A stretch of 6,385 nucleotides of DNA from CAYLJV01 sp964554215 (GTDB lineage Archaea; Hadarchaeota; Hadarchaeia; Hadarchaeales; JAGGTB01), in the NCBI GenBank assembly GCA_964554215.1, contig CAZKND010000062.1, positions 1 through 6,385 of the forward strand. Direction: 5' to 3'. Shown in pieces: positions 1-6,366 of the stretch. The notes beneath the pieces are model-generated. The model did no database searches. It was not told where the DNA came from and worked only from the letters and a program-made list of their open reading frames with translations. The position numbers and the translations under genes were made by a program. How positions within the stretch are numbered: the stretch's first letter is position 1; each line of letters opens with the position of its first letter.

Positions 1-1467
1 CGTTCCGTTATTTTTTATTTGGGAATGGATTCTTCTTGGGTTCAATCGCCTTCTGAAAGGCCGTGGATAGATAATGATGATTTTAATTCTAGAAAGCTGA
101 AAAACTTCCAGCTACTTTTGCAAAACGGTCAGAAACGGTATTATATGGTCAGAAATGACTTTATGGGAAGTACTATCAATCCGTGTCTTTATTTGAACGA
201 GGTTATATCTGAGGATTTTGAGTCCTTTTCAGACCTTCCTAATGAGGAGTATTGGCAGAATGAGGAGATGGGGGCCAGATGTTTTGAAAAGGAGGATATG
301 GATGTCGGTGTAGAAACTGAGAATGTTGTCAGTCAGTCAAGTTTGAACAGTTTGGTTCAGTCTCCGAAGCAATACTTTTTTTCAAAATTAGTAACTCAGG
401 AGGAGAAAAGTTATCTCAAGAAGGGAATTTTGTTCCATGATTTTGCTGAGTTTTATGTTAATCATCCGGAATTCGTTGAGGATGAGGGTATTGAGTCCTT
501 TGTGCAGATAATGGTTGAAGAGATTAGTCCTCTTGTGGAAGATTACACTTTGGATAAGTTGGAGGTGGAGTTTCGTTTAGGCATTGAGAATATTTTAGAG
601 TATTTAGATAGGAGAGGGTATGAGCAAACGGAGTTAGAGGGTTATGGGAGAAGGGATAGCAAGAATACATTTTCTCAGAAGTTCCAGAAGGAGTTAGATA
701 ATCCTATTACTGAGGCATGGTTTGAGAATTCAGGTATAGGTGCAAAGGGAAAGGTTGATTTGATAAAATCACCTGATCAGTTAGTGGATTACAAAAGTGG
801 AAGGAAAAATAGCCAGAGAAGTATAGTTAAGAGTTCTAATGTCGATCTGTTTGAAGATGAACCTAATTTTCAGGCTATACTTTACCTTGCCCACCACAGA
901 AAAGTTCGGCCAGATTCGAAGTTGAAATTCACCTTTTACCATTTCATGGAGAACATAGAGGAAAAGATTTCAGGCGGCTCTGATTTGGAAGACAACATTG
1001 TGACCATAACGTATTACCCGAGAAGATTTGAGGAACAGTTACTGAGAGAAGAAACCTTTAATGATATTATCGGAGATGTTGCAGAGTCGAATAATCGCAG
1101 AAAGACACTTGAAAGGCTAGGATTTGAGAATTATTGTAGATTCTTCCGAGATAATGAAATGCCTCAGACATATGAAAGGGATGAGTTGTTAGGGTCAGAA
1201 TTTGCCAATGATTTCATTGAATTTTCTAAGAAGTCTATTGGAAACCATAAATATGTCAAGAGAGGTTGTCAGAGTGCTCTGAAAAAGATGATGAGGTTCA
1301 GGAAAGAAAATTATTTCGAAGAAGATTTGGACAAGTTTGAAGATTTTCTGGAAGAACAAATCGAAAATCTGAATCGGTATAAAGAAGAGGGATTCCCTGT
1401 TGGTGATGCCGATATAGAGGATTTAGATAACCAGGATTTAATTTTAGGTGATGAATTTGGAACCTAA
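1..1467 (+). CDS. AddB-like helicase/PD-(D/E)XK nuclease subunit, C-terminal part (5' end outside window)
   Basis: Probable AddB-like partner of the downstream AddA-like helicase, acting on DNA double-strand ends. The frame is open to base 1. The codons before the first possible starts (TTG at 19, ATG at 25) read RSVIFYLGMDSSW, which resembles the 'vfllGld' strand near the end of SF1/AddB helicase folds, so the gene almost certainly begins upstream. Counting from the TTG, a RecB-family nuclease domain spans about residues 105-335: a Ser-rich entry with SPKQYFF (115-121), GILFH with His140, GKVD with Asp247, VDYKSG with Asp257 and Lys259, and Gln285/Tyr289 of the QxxxY helix. All catalytic positions are present, so the nuclease should be active. 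The Fe-S cysteine pattern of AddB or Cas4 is not seen: the four Cys (56, 88, 373, 417) are scattered. The C-terminus is acidic. It overlaps the next gene by 17-20 bases, which suggests translational coupling. Whether its own Walker motifs survive cannot be seen. Confidence 0.82.
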   Translation, partial: RSVIFYLGMDSSWVQSPSERPWIDNDDFNSRKLKNFQLLLQNGQKRYYMVRNDFMGSTINPCLYLNEVISEDFESFSDLPNEEYWQNEEMGARCFEKEDMDVGVETENVVSQSSLNSLVQSPKQYFFSKLVTQEEKSYLKKGILFHDFAEFYVNHPEFVEDEGIESFVQIMVEEISPLVEDYTLDKLEVEFRLGIENILEYLDRRGYEQTELEGYGRRDSKNTFSQKFQKELDNPITEAWFENSGIGAKGKVDLIKSPDQLVDYKSGRKNSQRSIVKSSNVDLFEDEPNFQAILYLAHHRKVRPDSKLKFTFYHFMENIEEKISGGSDLEDNIVTITYYPRRFEEQLLREETFNDIIGDVAESNNRRKTLERLGFENYCRFFRDNEMPQTYERDELLGSEFANDFIEFSKKSIGNHKYVKRGCQSALKKMMRFRKENYFEEDLDKFEDFLEEQIENLNRYKEEGFPVGDADIEDLDNQDLILGDEFGT

Positions 1468-4291
1468 TTCTCAGCAACAAAAACTGATAGATAGCACTGA
1501 TGGCATATACTTGATAGATGCTGGTGCGGGCACTGGCAAGACATTCACAGTCACTCGAAGGTATGTTAATATTCTTGAGAAGAAGGATGTTGAACTTGAA
1601 GACCTTTTGCTGGTTACTTTCACGGAGAATGCAGCGGAAGAGATGAAGGAGAAAGTGATTAATTTGTCCGAGGGTTACTCCCCTACTCAGGTCAATGATG
1701 CTCCTATTCAGACTTTTCATAGTCTTTGTAAGAGGATAGTTGACGAGAGAGGATTTGAAGCTCCTAAATTGTTGGGGTTAGATGAAAGGATTTCTTCTTC
1801 TACGGATATTATGGAGAATGAGGTTTTGGAAGAGCAAGAGTTTGGAAGATTTTTCGACCGGTTTGTTGAGGATAATCCGGAATATAAGGATTTTTATCGA
1901 ATAATATTCGACTCTAAAAATTTGTTACATTTATTGAAGACGCTTGCTTCGAAAGGAATTTTCCCGACAAGAGAGGGCTGGTTTAAGCGAAGTAAGGACT
2001 ATTTGGAGGGAAATTTTGAGAAGTTTGAAGAACTGTTTGAGGAAGCGAATGAACCGAAAAATGATGGTGATAAACAATCGGATCTTAGGTCACGTTTGAT
2101 TAGCTATGGCGATAAGTGCTTTATTGAGGGGGCGCCTGAGAGGGAAGAAATTAGAGGCGGTTGGGGGAGTAAAAAAATTTCTGAGAATTTTGCGGAAGAG
2201 GCTTTTTTCGAGGATAGGTCTGAGCTTGTAGAATTTGTTCGAGATCTGTATTTTGAATATATCCGTTATTCATTAGGGAGAAATTATCTGAATTTCAATT
2301 TTCTCATGATGTTTGCCTATATTCTTGTTTATGAAGATGAGGATTTGAGGGAGAAATTCAGCTTTGAATATTTGATGATTGACGAGTTTCAAGATACTAG
2401 TGAAATCCAGTTCAAGTTGGCTTTGCTATTATCCGAAACGAATAATATTTGTGCTGTTGGGGATTGGAAACAGAGTATTTATTCTTTCCAGTACGCGGAT
2501 GTTAGAAATATTCGGAATTTTGAAGAGCGGATAAGTGATTACAAGGAGGAACTTAATTCAGATGCTGCTCGTGTGGAGTATCCAGTTGAGGATGTGGAGA
2601 AGATTCCTTTGAAGAAAAATTATAGGTCCACTCAGAAGATTTTAGATTTTTCTGAGCAGGGTTTGACTTTGAGGGGTAAACAGAATGAGGAGGTGGATGT
2701 TAGGAGTATAGAAAAGGATATAACATCGCTCGATTCGGCTCTTGATTATCAGGAACCTACTCAGGTTAGTGCTCTTAAGAGTGAGGAAGAGAAGCTGATG
2801 ATTTTGGAGAAGATTGAGGAGATAGTTGGAAATTCCGATTATAGAATTGAGGATGGGGATGATTGGAAAATTCCGGATTATGAGGATATTGTGGTTTTGG
2901 TTAGAAGGTCCAAATTTGGTCTGAATTTGCAGCAGAAGGCTAGAGAGTTTGGAGTGCCGTTGGTTTATGAGGGTGGGACGGAGATTTTCAAGACCGATTC
3001 TGCTAAGATCCTTTTGGCTTGGCTTAGACTTTTGGATTATGAGGATTCTAAGAGGGGCTGGTCTGTTATTTTGGAGAACGCCGGGTATACTCTTGATGAG
3101 GTTGAGACTTGTTTGGAAAATGAAGATTATCCGGAAAATATGGAGAGGTTTCTTGAGGAGTTGAGAATTGAGGAGGATATTACTTCCGTAGCTAGGAAAG
3201 TTTTCAATAAGTACGGTATAAGTAATTCTTTCTCTGATAAGATATTGGAGGTTCTTCAGTCCGTTTTCAGCAGTTCTTATATGAATTTAGGTCGGATAAT
3301 CCAGTTTATTGAGGATAATATTGAGAATGGGAAGAGTTACAAGGTCGATAATGCTTCTGAGAAGAATTTGGTTAAGGTCAGGACTATTCATGCTGAAAAA
3401 GGTTTAGAGCATCCTATTGTCTTTATCTCTGATATTAATCGGGACCGTTTTCCCAGCACTACTGGTAATTTTTCCGTTATTGATTACGAGGATCCGATCG
3501 GGTTGAGGCAGAAAAAGGAGTATAGCGATGAAAATCTTCCTTATGTTTACGATAACTGGAGGACTGAATTGCTTTCCAAGTGCTTGACGGGGGATTATGA
3601 TGAGGAGAGAAGGTTGATGTATGTAGCTATGACGAGGGCTAAGCGTTATCTGTTTTTGACTTCGGGAATGGAGAGGCCGAGCATGTTTTTTGAGGATTTG
3701 GATATTGAAGCTGAGCAGGTGGAGCCGGAGTTAGAAAAAGTAGAAGTAGAGGAGAAGGAGGTGCCTCCGAAGTTTGAGATAGGTGAGGATTTCAGTTCAT
3801 CACCGCTTAAGCTTTCCGTTCATTCTTTGATGTCAGGCATAGAGGGTGAAGGCGAAGGAATCGAGTATGGAACTAAGGTTCATCAGTTCGGTGAGTCTTT
3901 TGTAAAGGGTAAAGATGTTGAGCCCGGCAATGCAGATGAAGAGAATTTGGAAAACTTTCTGAAGTCTTTGGAGGGAGAACTTTTCTCCGAGAAGGATTGC
4001 TTACTCCCGTTAGAGTTGGAGAGTAGGAAAGTTACTTTGAATGGATCTATTGATCTGATAAATGAAACTGAAGATTTTGTTAAAGTTGTAGATTACAAAA
4101 CGGATCGGAACAGGGAGAATGAAGAGGAGTATGTGAAGCAACTGAGTGCGTATTATCACGTTTTGAATGAGGCGTATAGCGATAAAGATGTGGAGCCGAG
4201 CATATTCTATACCCATGAAGGGCGCGAGGTCTTGATAGACCCTGTTTCTAAGAAGGAACTTATTGAGACCCTTGAAAGATTCTATGACTAA
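1448..4291 (+). CDS. AddA-like UvrD/RecB-family ATP-dependent helicase-nuclease
   Basis: A complete 947-residue SF1A helicase with a C-terminal nuclease, the motor subunit expected in an AddAB-type break-resection complex. Helicase motifs occur in order: Q motif near 8-13, Walker A AGAGTGKT (25-32), motif Ia LVTFTENAAEEM (55-66), Ib TFHSLC (89-94), motif II DEFQD (312-316), III GDWKQSIYSF (338-347), IV NYRST (391-395), V TIHAEKGLEHP (646-656) and VI YVAMTRA (725-731). A very acidic linker (about 745-782) leads to a RecB-type PD-(D/E)XK domain: His812 in GTKVH, Asp869 in GSIDL, Asp882 and Lys884 in VDYKTDR, and Gln898 with Tyr902. Every catalytic residue looks intact. It is shorter than bacterial AddA (usually about 1,150-1,250 residues). 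The start is GTG 1448 or the adjacent ATG 1451, both inside the upstream gene. UvrD or Rep alone is excluded by the nuclease domain. Confidence 0.93.
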   Translation: MMNLEPNSQQQKLIDSTDGIYLIDAGAGTGKTFTVTRRYVNILEKKDVELEDLLLVTFTENAAEEMKEKVINLSEGYSPTQVNDAPIQTFHSLCKRIVDERGFEAPKLLGLDERISSSTDIMENEVLEEQEFGRFFDRFVEDNPEYKDFYRIIFDSKNLLHLLKTLASKGIFPTREGWFKRSKDYLEGNFEKFEELFEEANEPKNDGDKQSDLRSRLISYGDKCFIEGAPEREEIRGGWGSKKISENFAEEAFFEDRSELVEFVRDLYFEYIRYSLGRNYLNFNFLMMFAYILVYEDEDLREKFSFEYLMIDEFQDTSEIQFKLALLLSETNNICAVGDWKQSIYSFQYADVRNIRNFEERISDYKEELNSDAARVEYPVEDVEKIPLKKNYRSTQKILDFSEQGLTLRGKQNEEVDVRSIEKDITSLDSALDYQEPTQVSALKSEEEKLMILEKIEEIVGNSDYRIEDGDDWKIPDYEDIVVLVRRSKFGLNLQQKAREFGVPLVYEGGTEIFKTDSAKILLAWLRLLDYEDSKRGWSVILENAGYTLDEVETCLENEDYPENMERFLEELRIEEDITSVARKVFNKYGISNSFSDKILEVLQSVFSSSYMNLGRIIQFIEDNIENGKSYKVDNASEKNLVKVRTIHAEKGLEHPIVFISDINRDRFPSTTGNFSVIDYEDPIGLRQKKEYSDENLPYVYDNWRTELLSKCLTGDYDEERRLMYVAMTRAKRYLFLTSGMERPSMFFEDLDIEAEQVEPELEKVEVEEKEVPPKFEIGEDFSSSPLKLSVHSLMSGIEGEGEGIEYGTKVHQFGESFVKGKDVEPGNADEENLENFLKSLEGELFSEKDCLLPLELESRKVTLNGSIDLINETEDFVKVVDYKTDRNRENEEEYVKQLSAYYHVLNEAYSDKDVEPSIFYTHEGREVLIDPVSKKELIETLERFYD

Positions 4292-4340
4292 TTCTACAGA
4301 GCTTTTACTTTCACTTACCCCCCTCGAAAACCCACTTTAA

Positions 4341-4348
4341 TTTAAATA
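4341..4348 (+). promoter_or_regulatory. TATA-like box upstream of radA
   Basis: TTTAAATA lies within a longer AT stretch (4336-4348) and is preceded by a CGAAAA purine run (4325-4330) that could contribute to TFB contact. Archaeal start sites lie about 25 bases downstream of the box, which places one near 4366-4374, at the foot of the leader hairpin. That would give radA an untranslated leader of roughly 85 bases. A second AT element, ATATAATAAA (4431-4440), lies about 22 bases before the ATG and could in principle serve a leaderless transcript. The clear ribosome binding site argues for the leadered form. Confidence 0.5.
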
Positions 4349-4367
4349 GGTCATACCCATGTGGTGA

Positions 4368-4419
4368 CCGAGGCCGGGAGAAAGAGAGAACACCAGCCTC
4401 CTAAAATCCCGGCCCTCGG
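4368..4419 (+). promoter_or_regulatory. GC-rich stem-loop in the radA leader
   Basis: CCGAGGCCGGGA (4368-4379) pairs with TCCCGGCCCTCGG (4407-4419) over 12 base pairs with a single bulged C, enclosing a 27-base purine-rich loop. A smaller hairpin, GGTCA (4349-4353) with TGACC (4365-4369), lies just upstream and shares two bases with it. No T-run follows on either strand, so this is not a classical intrinsic terminator. Position and GC content relative to the AT-rich surroundings point to a structured 5' leader of radA, or a small RNA. No C/D-box signature, convincing H/ACA box or tRNA fold was recognised. Confidence 0.65.
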
Positions 4420-4444
4420 ATATCAAAAACATATAATAAAAAAA

Positions 4445-4450
4445 GAGGTG
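4445..4450 (+). promoter_or_regulatory. Ribosome binding site of radA
   Basis: GAGGTG, five bases before the ATG at 4456, is a strong match to the anti-Shine-Dalgarno complement and fixes the radA start. It can also pair with the GCCTC segment (4396-4400) in the loop of the upstream hairpin, counting one G-U pair. Confidence 0.8.
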
Positions 4451-4455
4451 AGAAA

Positions 4456-5391
4456 ATGACTAATCCATCTGAATTGAAGGGAGTTGGAACAGCAACTGAA
4501 GAAAAACTATTTGATTCCGGATACGATGATTTGAAAAGCATAGCTACTTCTACCCCTCCTGAGCTAGCCAGTGCAGCTGATATGGGTGAATCCAAGGCGG
4601 CTAAGCTGATTAGGAAAGCGCAAGAGAATGCGGAAAGCATGGGTTATGAGCTAGGAACTGACGTCATGGAGCGAAGGGAAAAAGTTGAAAAGATTTCTAC
4701 GGGGAGTGACAGTTTAGACGAAATGCTTGGAGGCGGTGTAGAAACTCAAGGGATAACAGAGTTTTATGGTGAATTTAGAACAGGTAAGACGCAAATTTCT
4801 CATCAGCTGAGTGTTAATACTCAGTTCTTGAATGGTGAAGAAGGCAAAGACCCACATGTTGTTTACATTGATACTGAGCACACGTTCAGGCCTGAAAGGA
4901 TAGAAAGCATGGCTAAGGGTTTGGGAAAAGACCCTCAGGAAACTCTGGAAAAAATTCATGTGGCTCGAGGTTCGACCACTGATCATCAGATGCTTTTAGT
5001 GGAGAAAATTTCGGACATTGCTGATGGCAATGAAGTTAAGCTATTGGTAGTGGATGGACTGATGTCTAACTTTAGAACTGAATATGTGGGTCGTGGAGCG
5101 CTAGCGGAGCGTCAACAAAAACTCGGAAAACATCTCGCTGATTTGCATGACCTTGCTGAAAGGCATAATCTTGCTGTAGTGGTCACAAACCATGTTCAGT
5201 CCGATCCGAATTCGTTTTTCGGTGATCCAACTAAACCGATAGGAGGCCATGTTTTAGGCCATGCGTCGACTATCAGGGTTTATTTGAAGAAGAGTAAGGA
5301 CAATAAGAGAAAAGCGAAGTTGATAGACCATCCGGAACTACCTCCTGAAAGTTCACAGTTCAGAATAGCAGAAGAGGGAGTTAGGGGCTGA
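4456..5391 (+). CDS. radA: DNA repair and recombination protein RadA
   Basis: Archaeal RecA/Rad51-family strand-exchange ATPase, 311 residues, slightly short for the family. An N-terminal helix-hairpin-helix domain (about 1-60, with ELKGVGTATEEKL) rules out RadB. The linker YELGTDVMERR (64-74) occupies the polymerisation-motif position with Tyr in place of the usual Phe. The core has STGSDSLDEMLGGG (81-94), Walker A GEFRTGKT (105-112), the catalytic Glu141 in YIDTEHTFRPERI, Walker B LLVVD (196-200) and a full L2 region with FFGDPTKPIGGH (254-265). Odd points: FRTGKT is the eukaryotic Rad51/Dmc1 form, where archaea usually have FGSGKT; NHV at 245-247 replaces the NQV sensor Gln; Gly201 follows the Walker B Asp where Ser is usual. 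No intein is present. It has its own leader and ribosome binding site, and lies 164 bases after the AddA-like gene, so it is probably a separate transcript with a related function. Confidence 0.96.
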   Translation: MTNPSELKGVGTATEEKLFDSGYDDLKSIATSTPPELASAADMGESKAAKLIRKAQENAESMGYELGTDVMERREKVEKISTGSDSLDEMLGGGVETQGITEFYGEFRTGKTQISHQLSVNTQFLNGEEGKDPHVVYIDTEHTFRPERIESMAKGLGKDPQETLEKIHVARGSTTDHQMLLVEKISDIADGNEVKLLVVDGLMSNFRTEYVGRGALAERQQKLGKHLADLHDLAERHNLAVVVTNHVQSDPNSFFGDPTKPIGGHVLGHASTIRVYLKKSKDNKRKAKLIDHPELPPESSQFRIAEEGVRG

Positions 5392-5466
5392 TTTAGTAGA
5401 TTTTACCCTTTTCGTGAATCGTTGATCTTCTTTTGTTCGAAGTTCAGACGGTTCCCATCCCTTCCA

Positions 5467-5481
5467 TTTTTTTATTTTTTT
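5467..5481 (+). terminator. T-rich terminator after radA
   Basis: A seven-T run, one A and a further seven-T run lie 76-90 bases beyond the radA stop, after a pyrimidine-rich stretch. Archaeal polymerase terminates at such T-tracts without needing a hairpin. It would separate radA from the psmA promoter. Confidence 0.6.
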
Positions 5482-5532
5482 GATAGGTTTAACAATTAGA
5501 ATGCCCTATGACAAATGTCAAGCTATCAAAAA
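5477..5532. repeat. 10-bp inverted repeat in the radA-psmA spacer
   Basis: TTTTTGATAG (5477-5486) and CTATCAAAAA (5523-5532) are perfect reverse complements separated by 36 bases. Half of each arm is homopolymer, so chance is a fair explanation for part of the match, but the GATAG/CTATC core extends it. The left arm overlaps the terminator T-tract, and the right arm abuts the likely psmA TATA box. Confidence 0.45.
5509..5520. promoter_or_regulatory. Palindrome upstream of psmA, possible operator
   Basis: TGACAAATGTCA is a dyad with 5-bp arms around a two-base centre. It lies about 15 bases upstream of the likely TATA box of psmA, where archaeal activators often bind next to the BRE. The binding factor is unknown, and the role is inferred from position and symmetry only. 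Confidence 0.35.
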
Positions 5533-5534
5533 GG

Positions 5535-5542
5535 TTATTAAA
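5535..5542 (+). promoter_or_regulatory. TATA-like box upstream of psmA
   Basis: TTATTAAA is preceded by the purine run AAAAAGG (5528-5534), a reasonable BRE-like flank. The expected start site about 26 bases downstream falls near 5563-5567, giving psmA a leader of roughly 40 bases. Confidence 0.45.
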
Positions 5543-5588
5543 GCTACTTGGAAAATAGGTTAACGCAACTAAAGATGAATTATTGTTT

Positions 5589-5593
5589 AGGAG
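5589..5593 (+). promoter_or_regulatory. Ribosome binding site of psmA
   Basis: AGGAG lies 11 bases before the ATG at 5605. The spacing is slightly long, but no other purine motif is better placed. The start is also supported by the conserved YDRAITVFSPDG beginning at residue 10. Confidence 0.6.
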
Positions 5594-5604
5594 AGTAAGA
5601 TAAT

Positions 5605-6336
5605 ATGGCTTTTGCACAAGGTGGAAAAGGTTACGATAGGGCTATTACAGTTTTCAGTCCAGATGGTAAACTGTTTCAGGTTCAATATGCTCAAGAAGCT
5701 GTGAAAAGAGGCTATACTGCTTTAGGAGCTAAAACGGATTCAGGTGTGGTATTGGCAGCTGAGAGAAGAACCACGAGTGAACTGGTGGAGGACGGTTCTG
5801 TTGAGAAAATATTCAAGATTGACAGACACATTGGTGCAGCTGCTTCTGGATTGATTGCCGATGCCAGGGTTTTGATAGATCAGGCTCGAGTTGAGGCACA
5901 GGTCAATCGTATGCGCTATGACGAAGCTGTGTCTGTGGAGAGTTTGGCTAAGACTATAGGCGATAATAAGCAGATGTATACTCAGCATGGAGGAGTGCGT
6001 CCTTTCGGTACCAGGTTTTTGATAGGTGGTGTTGGTGAGAGAGGTCCTCATCTTTTTGAGACCGATCCAAGTGGAGTGGTTGCTGCTTACAAGGCTCATG
6101 CTATAGGCGGCGGTGCTGAGGAAGCGACTGAAGTTTTGGAGAATAATTATGATGAAGATATGGATTTGGATGAACTGGTAAAATTACTATTGCAAGCATT
6201 AGGCAGGGTGATTGAAGGAGATCTTGGCCCGGGTAGGGTTGAGATGGCTAAGGCTGACGCTGAAGACAAAGAGTTTGTTAAGATGGATGAAGAAGAAATT
6301 TCAAAAGCTATGGATGATTCCGATCTCAGTGAGTAA
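5605..6336 (+). CDS. psmA: Proteasome subunit alpha
   Basis: Forms the outer heptameric rings of the 20S proteasome and gates substrate entry. It is 243 residues long, normal for the family, in the cytoplasm. The gate region YDRAITVFSPDG (10-21) is intact, with Tyr10, Asp11, Pro19 and Tyr28 matching Tyr8, Asp9, Pro17 and Tyr26 of the Thermoplasma subunit. The docking pocket for ATPase C-termini is kept as Gly36, Lys68 and Leu83, so a PAN- or Cdc48-type partner should bind. Further family blocks are SGLIADARVL (81-90), QHGGVRPFG (127-135) and the ATEVLE helix (174-179). It differs from the usual FQVEYAREA by reading FQVQYAQEA (24-32), swapping one Glu and one Arg for Gln. The acidic tail (DDSDLSE) fits a salt-adapted proteome. 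No catalytic Thr is expected in alpha subunits. It has its own promoter-like region and probably begins the run into the downstream gene. Confidence 0.97.
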   Translation: MAFAQGGKGYDRAITVFSPDGKLFQVQYAQEAVKRGYTALGAKTDSGVVLAAERRTTSELVEDGSVEKIFKIDRHIGAAASGLIADARVLIDQARVEAQVNRMRYDEAVSVESLAKTIGDNKQMYTQHGGVRPFGTRFLIGGVGERGPHLFETDPSGVVAAYKAHAIGGGAEEATEVLENNYDEDMDLDELVKLLLQALGRVIEGDLGPGRVEMAKADAEDKEFVKMDEEEISKAMDDSDLSE

Positions 6337-6345
6337 TTTTAAGAT
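6337..6345 (+). promoter_or_regulatory. Possible TATA element for the downstream gene
   Basis: TTTTAAGAT directly follows the psmA stop and is centred about 26 bases before the next ATG, the spacing expected for a leaderless archaeal transcript. The only Shine-Dalgarno candidate (AGG at 6351) is 13 bases from the ATG. Read-through from psmA is equally possible. Confidence 0.25.
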
Positions 6346-6366
6346 TATCTAGGTTGTTTGATTAGT

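Noticed and set aside
184..1269. Four cysteines in the AddB-like protein as an Fe-S cluster site
   Set aside because: They lie at residues 56, 88, 373 and 417, without the single upstream Cys plus C-terminal CxxC-type cluster typical of AddB and Cas4 proteins.
1298..1720. Open frame on the minus strand across the AddB/AddA-like junction
   Set aside because: It lies antisense to two well-supported coding regions, shows no recognisable motif, and looks like a codon-bias shadow. The other minus-strand frames were dismissed for the same reason.
4368..4419. GC-rich hairpin as a terminator for the AddA-like gene or as a tRNA
   Set aside because: No T-tract follows it on either strand, it is too short for a tRNA, and no other cloverleaf arm is visible.
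4456..5391. RadB or an intein-containing RadA
   Set aside because: The helix-hairpin-helix domain and linker are present, unlike RadB, and the ATPase core runs uninterrupted through Walker A, Walker B and L2.
5427..5450. GTTCGAAG resembling a tRNA T-loop in the radA-psmA spacer
   Set aside because: The flanking bases do not form a T-stem, and no acceptor or anticodon arm is present on either strand.
5501..5563. A 20-codon ATG frame (MPYDKCQAIKKVIKATWKIG) in the radA-psmA spacer
   Set aside because: It overlaps the palindrome and the probable psmA TATA box, lacks a well-placed ribosome binding site, and is short enough to arise by chance.
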